A stretch of DNA of 64,000 bases from contig NZ_VCNL01000005.1 in the NCBI RefSeq assembly GCF_007671685.1, forward strand, positions 62,001 through 126,000. The letters are read 5' to 3'. The translations under genes and the position numbers were made by a program. Each line of letters begins with the position of its first letter. Position 1 is the stretch's first letter. Source of the stretch: Halorubrum salsamenti. Lineage in GTDB: Archaea; Halobacteriota; Halobacteria; Halobacteriales; Haloferacaceae. The notes under the pieces were generated by a model. It saw only the letters and a program-made list of their open reading frames with translations, searched no databases and had not been told where the DNA came from. Shown in pieces: positions 7,635 through 16,292 of this stretch.

Positions 7635-9395
7635 ATGATGCACCTGTTAGCACACCCTCGAGAGACGCGATCGCTCGACGGGACTTGGCAGGCGATCCCG
7701 GACCAGTACGAGAACTTCGAGGGGTACTTCGAGGACTTCTTCGACGACGAGGACGACAACCCGGCCGGATTCGCAGTGAAGTCTATCTATGAGCCCGGTG
7801 CGTCCGAGGAGAACGACCCGTGCGACTTCAACATCCACGACGGTCGTTCCGTCTCGATCCCCTCCAGTTGGGGCGAGGAGATCCCCGAGTTCCGCCACTA
7901 CGAGGGGTGGGTCTGGTACGCGCGCACGTTCGACTGGGACGTCGATGCCGGCTCCGACCGGACCTTCCTCCGGTTCGGTGCGGTCAACTACAAGACGAAG
8001 GTTTGGCTGAACGGCGAGCTGCTGGGCGCACACGAGGGCGGGTACACCCCCTTCAGCTTCGAGGCGACCGACGCGCTGGAGGACGGCGAAAACGTACTGG
8101 TCGTCCAGGTCGACAACCAGCGGTACGAGGACGGCATCCCCAACGAGTCGACCGACTGGTTCAACTTCGGCGGGATCAACCGCTCCGTCGACTTGGTCGA
8201 GGTCCCGGACGCCTACGTGCGCAACTTCAAGATCGAGTCCGAGCTCGACGACGGGACCGTCGACGTGAGCGTCTCCGCGTGGGTCGACGGCGCCGACGGA
8301 GACGACCCGTCCGTCTCGGTCGCCTTCCCGGAGCTGGACCGTGAGGCGACGCTCGAACCTGCCGGCGACGGCGAGTTCACCGGTGCGCTTCAGATCCCCG
8401 AGGAGGAGGTCTCGCTGTGGAGTACCGAGGACCCCCACCTCTACACGGTCCGCGTGGAGGCCGGCGGGGACGCCGTCGAGGACCGCGTCGGACTCCGCGA
8501 TCTGCGCGTCCGCGACGGCGACGTGCTGCTCAACGGCGAGCCCCTCTGGCTGCGCGGCATCGCGCTGCACGAGGAGTCGGCGGGCAAGGGCCGCGCGCTC
8601 GACGCGGAGGACATCGAGGAGCGGTTCCAGTGGATCAACGAGCTCGGGTGTAACTACGCCCGACTGGCCCACTACCCGCACACCGAGGAGATGGCCCGAC
8701 GGGCCGACGAGGAGGGGATCCTCCTGTGGGAGGAGGTCCCCGCCTACTGGGACATCAACTTCGGCGACGAGGAGATCCAGGAGCTGTACCGCCAGCAGCT
8801 CCGCGAGCTGATCCAGCGCGATTGGAACCGTCCCTCCGTCGCGATGTGGTCCATCGCGAACGAGACGGACCACACCGACGACACCAGAAACGAGGTCCTC
8901 CCGGAGATGGCGGAGTACGTCCGGAGTCTCGACGACACGCGGCTCGTGACCGCCGCCTGCTTCGTCGACGAGACCGACGACGGCCTCGAGATCCGTGACC
9001 CTCTGCAAGAGCACTTAGACGTCATCGGCATCAACGAGTACCACGGCTGGTACTACGGGGACGCCGACGACATGCAGCAGTTCCAAGAAGATCCCGAGGG
9101 CACGCCCGTCGTCATCTCGGAGACGGGCGGCGGCGCCAAGTGGGGCCACCACGGCGACGCCGACGAGCGGTGGACCGAGGAGCACCAGGCGGAGATCTAC
9201 CGCGGACAGACGGAGGCGGCCGAGGAGAACGACCAGATCGTCGGCTTCTCGCCGTGGATCCTCTTCGACTTCCGCGCGCCCATGCGGCAGAACGAGTTCC
9301 AGCGCGGCTACAACCGGAAGGGCGTCGTCGACCAGCACGGCCGGAAGAAGCAGGCGTTCCACGTGCTGCGCGACTTCTACCAGACGCAGCGCTAA
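7635..9395 (+). CDS. uidA: GH2 beta-glucuronidase-type glycosidase
   Basis: Cytoplasmic family 2 glycosidase of 586 residues, close in layout to E. coli GusA: sugar-binding jelly-roll (HYEGWVWYARTF, HEGGYTPFSFEATD, WFNFGGINRSV), an immunoglobulin-like middle, then the TIM barrel. The acid/base Glu is in MWSIANETDH (about Glu410) and the nucleophile in VVISETGG (about Glu496). FGGINRS corresponds to the 'FNYAGIHRS' signature of beta-glucuronidases. No signal peptide, so it probably acts on imported glucuronides. The start is set by the TATA box at 7602. Beta-galactosidase or a related GH2 activity cannot be excluded, but the surrounding uronate genes favour glucuronidase. Confidence 0.85.
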   Translation: MMHLLAHPRETRSLDGTWQAIPDQYENFEGYFEDFFDDEDDNPAGFAVKSIYEPGASEENDPCDFNIHDGRSVSIPSSWGEEIPEFRHYEGWVWYARTFDWDVDAGSDRTFLRFGAVNYKTKVWLNGELLGAHEGGYTPFSFEATDALEDGENVLVVQVDNQRYEDGIPNESTDWFNFGGINRSVDLVEVPDAYVRNFKIESELDDGTVDVSVSAWVDGADGDDPSVSVAFPELDREATLEPAGDGEFTGALQIPEEEVSLWSTEDPHLYTVRVEAGGDAVEDRVGLRDLRVRDGDVLLNGEPLWLRGIALHEESAGKGRALDAEDIEERFQWINELGCNYARLAHYPHTEEMARRADEEGILLWEEVPAYWDINFGDEEIQELYRQQLRELIQRDWNRPSVAMWSIANETDHTDDTRNEVLPEMAEYVRSLDDTRLVTAACFVDETDDGLEIRDPLQEHLDVIGINEYHGWYYGDADDMQQFQEDPEGTPVVISETGGGAKWGHHGDADERWTEEHQAEIYRGQTEAAEENDQIVGFSPWILFDFRAPMRQNEFQRGYNRKGVVDQHGRKKQAFHVLRDFYQTQR

Positions 9396-9531
9396 CGCCG
9401 GAGTCGGTTCCGTCAGGGCGGCCGTCGTCGAGACCGCTGTCGCCGGGTTCGCCGTAGCCGGAGACAGTACCGCCGAGACGCGCGTAGAAAACGACGGTCG
9501 AGTCCCTTTTCGTCGCCACGCTCGCCGAGCG

Positions 9532-10590
9532 TCAGTTCCGATTCGGTTGCCACTGCATGCAGACGGGCTCGGAGACCGACAGCGATTCGTCAGTCGCGGA
9601 GAGGCGACCGGTCTCGGCGTCAATGTCGAACGCGACGATGTCGTCCGTGTGGCGATTCTCCGCGAACAACCGCTCGCCGTCGGGAGCGATCGCGAAGTGA
9701 CGCGGCCACTCGCCGCCGGTCGGCGTCTGGCCGACGCGCTCGAGCGTCTCCCCCTCGACGGCGAACGTGACGACGGTGTCGAGGCCGCGGTTCGATCCGT
9801 ACACGAACTCGCCGGACGGGTGAACGGCGATCTCGGCCGTCTTGTTGTCTCCCTCGAACTCCGAGGGCAGCGTGGAGACGGTCGCCCCCTCGGTCAGCGT
9901 CCCGTCAGATTCCCGGCGCAGGACGGTCACTGTCGAATCGAGCTCGTTGATCAGGTACGCCCGCTCGCCGTCCGGGGCGAACGAGAGGTGTCGCGGCCCC
10001 GAACCGGGCGCGAGGTCGACGGCGTCGACCCGGGACAGCGAGGCCTCGTCGCGCTCCACCGCGTAGACGTGGACCTGGTCGGTACCGAGGTCTGGCACGT
10101 ACGCGAATCGGTTCTCCGGTCCGAGCGTGATCGAGTGGGGGTGCGGTGCGGTCTGACGCTCGGGATCGACGCTCGACCCGTGGTGTTCGATCACCTCGGC
10201 CGGCGAGTCGATACCGCCGTCGGGATCGAGCGGGAGCATCGAGACGGCGCCCCCGGCGTAGTGGGCCACCAGCAGGAACTCCCCGGTTTCGTCGACGGAG
10301 CAGTAGCAGGGGGCCGCCGCCCCGCTCCGAGCGCTGTCACGCTCGGTCAGCTCGCCGGTGTCGCGGTCGATCGCGTACGACCGGATGGCCCCCTCTTCCT
10401 CCTCCCGAACCGCGGCGTAGAGGTACTCCCCCGACGGACCGAACGTCACGAACGTCGGATCGGGGCCGGCCGCCACCGCGTCGAGCCGGCGCATCGACCC
10501 CGTGTCGGGGTCGACCCCGACGGTGTGGACGCTCTCGTCTGTCGCTGCGCTGTACGTCCCGACGGCCGCGATGCGTTCAGCTGTCGTCAT
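9532..10590 (-). CDS. Lactonase of the 6-phosphogluconolactonase (YbhE) beta-propeller family
   Basis: A 352-residue seven-bladed propeller protein with repeated blade motifs such as FVTFGPSGEYLYAA, FLLVAHYAGGAVS, HPHSITLGPENRFAYVPDLG, LSFAPDGERAYLINE and IAVHPSGEFVYGSNRG. HPHS and NRGLD are typical of the YbhE/Pgl lactonases. It is 55 bases upstream, in transcription terms downstream, of the uronate dehydrogenase-like gene on the same strand. A sensible role is opening the aldarolactone made by that enzyme. A 6-phosphogluconolactonase or gluconolactonase role is possible. Family assignment is firm, substrate inferred. Confidence 0.78.
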   Translation of the reverse strand: MTTAERIAAVGTYSAATDESVHTVGVDPDTGSMRRLDAVAAGPDPTFVTFGPSGEYLYAAVREEEEGAIRSYAIDRDTGELTERDSARSGAAAPCYCSVDETGEFLLVAHYAGGAVSMLPLDPDGGIDSPAEVIEHHGSSVDPERQTAPHPHSITLGPENRFAYVPDLGTDQVHVYAVERDEASLSRVDAVDLAPGSGPRHLSFAPDGERAYLINELDSTVTVLRRESDGTLTEGATVSTLPSEFEGDNKTAEIAVHPSGEFVYGSNRGLDTVVTFAVEGETLERVGQTPTGGEWPRHFAIAPDGERLFAENRHTDDIVAFDIDAETGRLSATDESLSVSEPVCMQWQPNRN

Positions 10591-10645
10591 CGTGATCTGT
10601 ATTCGTGGTCATGATGTGTTCTGTCGTGTCCGTGGTTCCGCGTTC

Positions 10646-11503
10646 TCACGCGCCCCCGTTCGAGTCGGTCGGCGGCCCGTCCCACTCCTCGCCGTTGTCG
10701 TCCGGTTCGTACCCGAGTCGCTCCCGCGCGTTCCGGATCGAGAACCAGCGCCGGTCGTTGTCGCTGACGCCGTTGAAGACGTCGAACGTCACGCTTCTGT
10801 CGGCGAGACAGCGCTCGACCAGGTGGGCGAAGTCCCGACGGGAGTGCCACGTCGCTTTCGTCCGCGCCACCGAGCGGTCGTAGGCGTCGCTACCGCGCTC
10901 GATCTCCCCGTTTTCGACGCGGCGTTCGGCCCGCCCGTACGGGTGGTCGATCCCGTGGGGAAGGACCGAGCAGATCCGGAGCGCGTAGAACCGCCGGGGG
11001 TACTCGTACCGCTCCGTGTAGTACCGCCCGAGGTCCTCCCCGAACGACTTCGTCGCCCCGTAACACGAATCCGGGCGAACCGGATCGGTCGGATCGAGCC
11101 GCAGATCGTAGTCGGGGTCGTACAGCTCCGGCGCGTGCTCCTCCTCGTACATCCCCATCACGTGGTTCGTCGAGGCGAACACGAACGCCTCCACCTCCGC
11201 GTCGCGGGCGGCCTCGAGCGCGTTGTACATCCCAACGATGTTGGGCTCGAACACGTCCTGCCACCCGCCGTCCGTGTAGGGATACGCCGCGAGGTGCACG
11301 ACGGCGTCCTGACCGTCGAACGCTGGTCGAATCGCGTCGTAGTCCGTGATGTCCGCGACGTGGGTATCGAAGCCGCCGTATCTGTGATCGGACGGGCGGT
11401 CGGACCGGTTCAGGTAGGTGAACTCGTAGCTGGGGTCGTCGTCGAGCTGGTCGATGATCGCGGTCCCACACCTGCCGTAGGACCCGGTTATGAGGACGTT
11501 CAT
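10646..11503 (-). CDS. NAD-dependent uronate dehydrogenase/Azf-like SDR
   Basis: Extended-type SDR of 285 residues with N-terminal dinucleotide motif LITGSYGRCG, catalytic ASTNHVMG (Ser about 111) and YGATK (Tyr about 148, Lys about 152). These features match bacterial uronate dehydrogenases and the haloarchaeal glucose-6-phosphate dehydrogenase Azf, which belong to one family. Oxidising glucuronate to glucarolactone fits the neighbouring lactonase, DapA-family lyase and semialdehyde dehydrogenase. The ATG at 11503 starts directly at the nucleotide-binding strand; an upstream in-frame start at 11572 would overlap the next gene. A glucose-6-phosphate or galactose dehydrogenase role remains possible. 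Confidence 0.8.
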   Translation of the reverse strand: MNVLITGSYGRCGTAIIDQLDDDPSYEFTYLNRSDRPSDHRYGGFDTHVADITDYDAIRPAFDGQDAVVHLAAYPYTDGGWQDVFEPNIVGMYNALEAARDAEVEAFVFASTNHVMGMYEEEHAPELYDPDYDLRLDPTDPVRPDSCYGATKSFGEDLGRYYTERYEYPRRFYALRICSVLPHGIDHPYGRAERRVENGEIERGSDAYDRSVARTKATWHSRRDFAHLVERCLADRSVTFDVFNGVSDNDRRWFSIRNARERLGYEPDDNGEEWDGPPTDSNGGA

Positions 11504-11549
11504 GCGGATGTATCGATGGGTTCGTGAACGGCCATGCGAACGCGTCGGC

Positions 11550-12650
11550 TCACCGTCTCCCGTCGTCGGCACATGACAGGATACCGTTCAGGTAGGCGAC
11601 CGCGTGAGCGCGCGACCGGTGCCCCCATTCCGTGTCGCCGACGACCTCGGGGACGTGGTCCGGGACCACGACGCCGTCGAAGCCGACCTCGCGGAGCCGC
11701 TCGATCGCGACCACCGGATCGAAGTTGCTCTGATCGTCGTCGAGGAACGTCTCGGTGAACCGCGGCCACGTGCCAACGACGTCGCGGAAGTGGACGAACA
11801 CGATGTCGTCGTCCTCGCCGAAGTGCGTGATCACCTCCTCGATGTCCGCGTCCGGCATCTCGGAGAAGCATCCCAGACAGAGCTTGAGCCCGTGGTTGTC
11901 GCTCGGGACGATCTCCATCGCCCGCCGGAACGCCTCGAAGTTCCGGAACAGGCGCGGGATCCCGCCGAGCTGCTCCACCGTCGGCGGGTCCGCCGGGTGG
12001 AGAGCCAGCTGTACGCCGGCTTCCTCCGCGACGGGAAGCACCTCTTCGAGGAACGCCTCGTAGTTGTCCCACAGCTCCGCTTCGGTGTACTCGCGTTCCA
12101 GGTCGTCGACGGACTCGTACGGCGCGTCGAGGTCGTCGATGTCGAACTCACGACCCCGCGCCCCACCGCGTAGTCGTACGGTCTGAGACGTTCGCATCGG
12201 CACGACCCCGCGGGGGTTCCACTGGTACCCGAGGATCGGGATGTCCGCGCTCCCGAGGTTCCGGATGAGCCGTTTGATCGTGTCGAGCTGGCTCTCCTTC
12301 CCGTCCTTGTCGAGCATGATCTTCCCGTAGACGTTGTAGCTCAGCGACTGGATCCCCATCAGTCGGAGTCCGGCGTCCTCCGCGCGCCGGCGCGCCTGCA
12401 CGAGCTCCGACACGCTCGGAACGACCCCGTCGTCGATGGTGATCGTCTCGTCGTCTCCGCTCCCCTCGTCCTCGAACACGTCGCCGCGCGGGGACCGGTG
12501 ATCGAGGAACACGTCCTCGACGCCGATCTGGCGGCAGAACGCGAGTCGGTCGTCTGACAGCGTTCGCGTGCGAAGGCCAGTCCGGAGCGGTAGCTGGTCT
12601 CCGTCGGTGATCGGTCGGTTCTGCTCCGTCGCATCGTGATATTGTGACAT
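11550..12650 (-). CDS. Second UxuA-like sugar-acid dehydratase
   Basis: A 366-residue TIM-barrel protein clearly paralogous to UxuA at 5069-6085. It keeps the active-site segments LALHPADPP, LCLGCFSEMP, FVHFRDVVG and VPDHVPEV, but has a different N-terminus (LRTGLRTRTLSDDR) and different substrate-loop sequences. It could be a second mannonate dehydratase. It lies among oxidative-route genes and no enolase-family glucarate dehydratase is present in the window, so dehydration of an aldarate or aldonate is an attractive alternative. It is 46 bases before the uronate dehydrogenase-like gene, probably cotranscribed. Family firm; substrate open. Confidence 0.85.
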   Translation of the reverse strand: MSQYHDATEQNRPITDGDQLPLRTGLRTRTLSDDRLAFCRQIGVEDVFLDHRSPRGDVFEDEGSGDDETITIDDGVVPSVSELVQARRRAEDAGLRLMGIQSLSYNVYGKIMLDKDGKESQLDTIKRLIRNLGSADIPILGYQWNPRGVVPMRTSQTVRLRGGARGREFDIDDLDAPYESVDDLEREYTEAELWDNYEAFLEEVLPVAEEAGVQLALHPADPPTVEQLGGIPRLFRNFEAFRRAMEIVPSDNHGLKLCLGCFSEMPDADIEEVITHFGEDDDIVFVHFRDVVGTWPRFTETFLDDDQSNFDPVVAIERLREVGFDGVVVPDHVPEVVGDTEWGHRSRAHAVAYLNGILSCADDGRR

Positions 12651-12758
12651 GGTATCTTGTATCTCCGTGTTCTCGTCGGTATCGCCGCGTCGTTCGGTGG
12701 TACGTCGTCGGTGCTTACTCGGCTCGTCGGAGCGAGTCTCGCTCGGTTCGCTGACTCG

Positions 12759-13697
12759 TCATCCGATGAGCCGGTCGATCTCGTCGTCTAGCTCCCCGTA
12801 GATCGCTTCGGCCCGTTCGGCCGTCTCGGGCGTGAGCGGGCGGATCGGCTCCCGCACCTCACCGCCGTGCAGTCCGGCGAGTTCGAGGCCCTTCTTGACG
12901 GCCGGAACGCTGATCGCTCCCGAGAGCGCGTTGTTCTGCCCCGTTTCGTCTCTGAGTCGCTGGTACGGGAGACAGATATCCCTGAGCGCGCGGGCGCGCT
13001 CCCAGTCGCCCTCCGAGAGAGCGTCGAACAGCTCCCGGCCCACTTCCGGTCGGAAATTGCTCACGCCGGCGGTGAAGCCCTCGACGCCTTCCGCCCAGAA
13101 GGACACCGCGTACGGCTCCGCGAGCCCGTTGACCCAGACCACGTCGTCGGCGCCGGCGCGGATCGCCTCGCCCAGCTTCACCGGGTCCTTCAAGGCGTAC
13201 TTGATCCCGACGACACCGTCGACGCGGGTGAGGTCCGCGAGGTATTCGGCCGAGGGATCGAACCCGCGCACGTACGGGACGAGGGGCGCGTCGGCCCCCG
13301 CCGACAGCTCGCGGTAGTACTCCAGTAACCCCCGCTCGTGGAGGTAGGTGTGGTCGGGCGGCATGATCATCATCGCGTCGGCACCGATCTCGTCGTACGC
13401 CTCGATCAGCTCCAGCGCGTCGGCCGTGCTCCCGCCGACGCCGGCGAGGACGCACGCGTCCGAGGGGAGCGCCTCGACGACCGTCCTGACGCTCTCGATC
13501 CGCTCTTGCTGAGAGAGAGAGTGGTACTCGCTGATGTTCGCTGCCGCCAAGAAGGTCCGCATCCCCTCGTCGTACAGCGTTCGCGCGTTCTCCTCGATTT
13601 TGTTGTACTCGATCGCTCGCTGCTCGTCGAAGGGCGTGAGCACTCCGACGGCAACGTCTCGCAGCTGCTGTTTGACCTGTGCTGCCGTCATTGGCAT
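12759..13697 (-). CDS. DapA/NanA-superfamily lyase, probably 5-dehydro-4-deoxyglucarate dehydratase or ketodeoxy-sugar-acid aldolase
   Basis: Class I lyase of 312 residues with the DHDPS fold: GVLTPFDE near the N-terminus, AGVGGSTADAL, catalytic Tyr in VPYVRGF (about 142) and Schiff-base Lys in VVGIKYA (about 166), then GFTAGVSNFRPE as in KdgD-type enzymes. Next to a ketoglutarate-semialdehyde dehydrogenase, the best guess is decarboxylating dehydration of 5-keto-4-deoxyglucarate. A 2-keto-3-deoxygluconate aldolase is the main alternative. GTTTAAATC-type TATA sequence (near 13723) is 26 bases before ATG 13697; a second ATG at 13691 is also possible. Confidence 0.78.
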   Translation of the reverse strand: MPMTAAQVKQQLRDVAVGVLTPFDEQRAIEYNKIEENARTLYDEGMRTFLAAANISEYHSLSQQERIESVRTVVEALPSDACVLAGVGGSTADALELIEAYDEIGADAMMIMPPDHTYLHERGLLEYYRELSAGADAPLVPYVRGFDPSAEYLADLTRVDGVVGIKYALKDPVKLGEAIRAGADDVVWVNGLAEPYAVSFWAEGVEGFTAGVSNFRPEVGRELFDALSEGDWERARALRDICLPYQRLRDETGQNNALSGAISVPAVKKGLELAGLHGGEVREPIRPLTPETAERAEAIYGELDDEIDRLIG

Positions 13698-13846
13698 CAC
13701 TTCACAGGATACGGTCGCGGGGGTTAAATCCATCGTTGATGGGTTACAAATGCCGCATTCGCACGCTGACAGGAGAAAAGCGATCGGGGGAGATGACTCC
13801 GGAGCCGTGCGACTTCGACTCCATCCGTCTCCGGTCGTCCGCGCTG

Positions 13847-15298
13847 TCAGTAGTTCCGGTACACCGTCTTCGTCGACGTGAAGAAGTCGAGACCGGCGTC
13901 GCCCTGCTCTCGGTACGTGTTCGTCGAGGAGTTCTTGTACCCGCCGAACGGGACGTGCAGCTCCAGCCCGGTCGTCTTCTCGTTGACCTTCGCGACGCCC
14001 GCCTCGATCTGATCGACGAACTCGTCGGCCTCGGTGAGGTCCTGCGTGACGATGCTCGACGAGAGCCCGTAGTCCACGTCGTTCGCGACCGTCAGCGCCT
14101 CCTCGAAGTCGCTTACCTCGATGACCGACAGGACCGGCCCGAAGATCTCCTCTTGGGCGATCCGCATGTCGTTGTCGACGCCCGAGAACACCGCGGGCTC
14201 GACGTAGTAGCCGTCGCCGTACTCGTTACCAGTGAGCCGTTCGCCGCCGGTTTCGAGGGTCGCTCCCTCCTCCCGTCCGAGTTCGACGTACTCGAGCGTC
14301 GACTCGAGCTCGCTCTCGGAGACGTGCGGCCCCATGTCGGGGTCGTCGAGACCCGGCCCGATTGCGACGTCGTTGGCGTACTCAACCATGGCGTCGACGA
14401 ACTCGTCGTAGATGTCCTCGTGGACGATCGCGCGGGAGGCCGCCGTACACGACTGGCCCGTCGTCCCGAACGCCCCGACGCCGAGGATCTCCGCCGCCTC
14501 GTCGACGTCGGCGCTCGGCATCACGACGGTCGGGTTCTTGCCGCCCATCTCGCACTGGACGCGCTTGAGGTCGTCAGCGGCGCTCTGCGCGACGCTCGTC
14601 CCCACTGCGGTGCTGCCGGTGAACGAGACGCCGTCCACGTCGTCGTGTTCGGCCAGCGGTGTCCCAACGTCGCCGCCGGATCCGGTCACCATGTTCGCGA
14701 CCCCGTCCGGGAGTCCGGCCTCGTCGAGACACTCGAGGAGGACCGCCGTCATGCCCGGCGCGGCGGAGGCGGGCTTGATGACGGCCGTGTTCCCGGCGGC
14801 CAACGCCGGGGCGAGCTTCCACGCGGGAATGGCGATCGGGTAGTTCCACGGGGTGATCAGCGCGACGGTCCCGAGCGGTTCGCGTTTGGTGTACAGCTCC
14901 GTGTTCCGCCCGCTCGCCGACTTGCTGATCCCGCCGAGATCGAGACACTTCTGAGCGTAGTAGGCGAAGATGTCGATCGCTCGCTGGACTTCGCCGGCGG
15001 CCTCGGCGCGCGTCTTCCCCTCCTCGCGAACGAGCGTCTCGGTCACCGACTCCTTCCGTTCCTCGAGGAGTTCGCTGGCGCGTTTGAGGACGTCGCCGCG
15101 GTCCGGGCCGGGGGTGTCCGCCCACGTCTCCTGCGCGTCGACCGCCGCGTCGATCGCGCCCTCGACGTCGCCGGCCGCAGAGGCCTGAAACCGACCGGTG
15201 ATCGACGACGGCTCCGCCGGGTTCCGAACGTCGAACGTCTCGCCCGTCTCGGAAGTCGTCCACTCTCCATCGACGTAGTTCTTGTAGACCGTTGGCAT
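13847..15298 (-). CDS. Aldehyde dehydrogenase, probably 2-oxoglutarate semialdehyde dehydrogenase
   Basis: ALDH-superfamily protein of 483 residues. Visible motifs: TPWNYPIAIPAWKLAPAL, cofactor site FTGSTAVG, catalytic Glu in CEMGGKNP, catalytic Cys in TTGQSCTAASRA, and the closing HVPFGGYKNSS. The form resembles haloarchaeal and bacterial ketoglutarate-semialdehyde dehydrogenases of pentose and uronate oxidation, which deliver 2-oxoglutarate to the citric acid cycle. It sits 149 bases upstream of the DapA-family gene on the same strand, the product of which it would oxidise. The ATG at 15298 begins the conserved KNYVDGEW segment; longer in-frame starts lack support. ALDH class is certain, substrate inferred from context. 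Confidence 0.87.
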   Translation of the reverse strand: MPTVYKNYVDGEWTTSETGETFDVRNPAEPSSITGRFQASAAGDVEGAIDAAVDAQETWADTPGPDRGDVLKRASELLEERKESVTETLVREEGKTRAEAAGEVQRAIDIFAYYAQKCLDLGGISKSASGRNTELYTKREPLGTVALITPWNYPIAIPAWKLAPALAAGNTAVIKPASAAPGMTAVLLECLDEAGLPDGVANMVTGSGGDVGTPLAEHDDVDGVSFTGSTAVGTSVAQSAADDLKRVQCEMGGKNPTVVMPSADVDEAAEILGVGAFGTTGQSCTAASRAIVHEDIYDEFVDAMVEYANDVAIGPGLDDPDMGPHVSESELESTLEYVELGREEGATLETGGERLTGNEYGDGYYVEPAVFSGVDNDMRIAQEEIFGPVLSVIEVSDFEEALTVANDVDYGLSSSIVTQDLTEADEFVDQIEAGVAKVNEKTTGLELHVPFGGYKNSSTNTYREQGDAGLDFFTSTKTVYRNY

Positions 15299-15628
15299 CC
15301 GGCTTGAAGTCGCCGCTACTGATACAAAGGCTTTGATAAAGTGGCCAGCCCCTTCGGTTCGAGAGACATTTTCATGCACGTAGTGTCCCGACCGTCGGGA
15401 CTAGGTGAGTAGCGGTTACGTACGGCTAGGCCCTTCAACGATACGGAAACCGGGACTGGCACGTAACTAAACGACTGACGAAGGATTGGCCGCTCCGTGT
15501 CTCCGTGACGCGAATGTCGCTCGGTGTGCGGACCGGACGACCGGAGCGTTCATCGCGTCGCTTCTAACGCGTGACTCGGTTCGTTCGGTATCGCCACCAA
15601 CACTCGAGTCACGCGGTCGTCGGCGTCG
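15299..15628. other. Gene-free stretch
   Basis: About 330 bases between the aldehyde dehydrogenase start and the end of the UspA gene. It contains the likely promoter of the dehydrogenase (TTTATCAAAGCC on the minus strand, near 15325-15341). I see no coding frame, repeat or RNA gene in the remainder. Confidence 0.5.
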
Positions 15629-16138
15629 TCAGTCACCGTGGACGAAGGTCACGGGGCAGGGCGCCTCGAGGAGAAGCGTCTGTGACAGGCTTCCGAAAAC
15701 GGCCTTGTCGGCCGGAGTCCGGCGGCTGCCGCCGATAACGAATCGGTCGGCGTCGACGTCTTCGGCGAGTTCGAGGATCGCCTCGCCGGGGTCGCCGACC
15801 GCGCCGCGAACTTCGTACGCGATGCCGGCGTCGTCGAGGCGCTCCGTCACCGCCTGCACCGTCTCGTGTTCGGCGACGACGTCGTCGACGGAGTGTTCGT
15901 CGTCGGGATACCTGTCGAGTAGGTCGTCGTACTCGGTCCGGGAGAGAACCTGCGGGTAGTTACCACCGCTTATCGCAGGTATTGTGGTCACGATATCGTC
16001 GTCCCCGTCCTGAATGGCGTGAGCCACCACGACGGTGGCGCCGGTCGGATCGGCGATCTCCAAGACGGCATCGACGAGCCGACTGAGTCGGTCCTCGTCC
16101 GAGTCGCTGACTGGCAGCAGAACTGTCTCGATGGTCAC
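15629..16138 (-). CDS. Universal stress protein (UspA family), single domain
   Basis: A 169-residue UspA-fold protein beginning VTIETVLLPVSD and ending IGGSRRTPADKAVFGSLSQTLLLEAPCPVTFVH. The ATP-binding G-2X-G-9X-G(S/T) motif is present but its second Gly is Arg (GSRR), so nucleotide binding may be weak. The GTG at 16138 is preferred because an AATATAAATTTA element at about 16168-16178 places the transcript start near 16145. It lies downstream of, and on the same strand as, the MFS transporter. Role in the uronate island unknown; UspA proteins often accompany transporters in haloarchaea. Confidence 0.85.
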   Translation of the reverse strand: MTIETVLLPVSDSDEDRLSRLVDAVLEIADPTGATVVVAHAIQDGDDDIVTTIPAISGGNYPQVLSRTEYDDLLDRYPDDEHSVDDVVAEHETVQAVTERLDDAGIAYEVRGAVGDPGEAILELAEDVDADRFVIGGSRRTPADKAVFGSLSQTLLLEAPCPVTFVHGD

Positions 16139-16292
16139 GGTAACCCTTTCGTTTACCAGATACAAGTAAATTTATATTTGCGAGTTTCGGAATATGCAAC
16201 AAAGAGGCGACTGCGGAGAATCCTGCCGACCGATCGTTGCGCGACGGAGTGGTGACCGCTCTCACCGCTCACGTCGGTGTCGTGTCCGCGGA

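Noticed and set aside
7647-9014. A 455-codon open frame antisense to the GH2 gene
   Set aside because: The GH2 protein on the other strand has complete catalytic motifs; the antisense text has none.
11504-11572. N-terminal extension of the uronate dehydrogenase-like protein
   Set aside because: It would overlap the preceding gene and adds a basic, unstructured stretch before the nucleotide-binding strand.
13679-15307. A 542-codon open frame antisense to the aldehyde dehydrogenase
   Set aside because: A mirror of ALDH codons with repeated RRR/DVV patterns; no promoter and no motif.
15970-15978. A further GTATTGTG copy as a regulatory site
   Set aside because: It lies inside the UspA coding sequence, away from any promoter.
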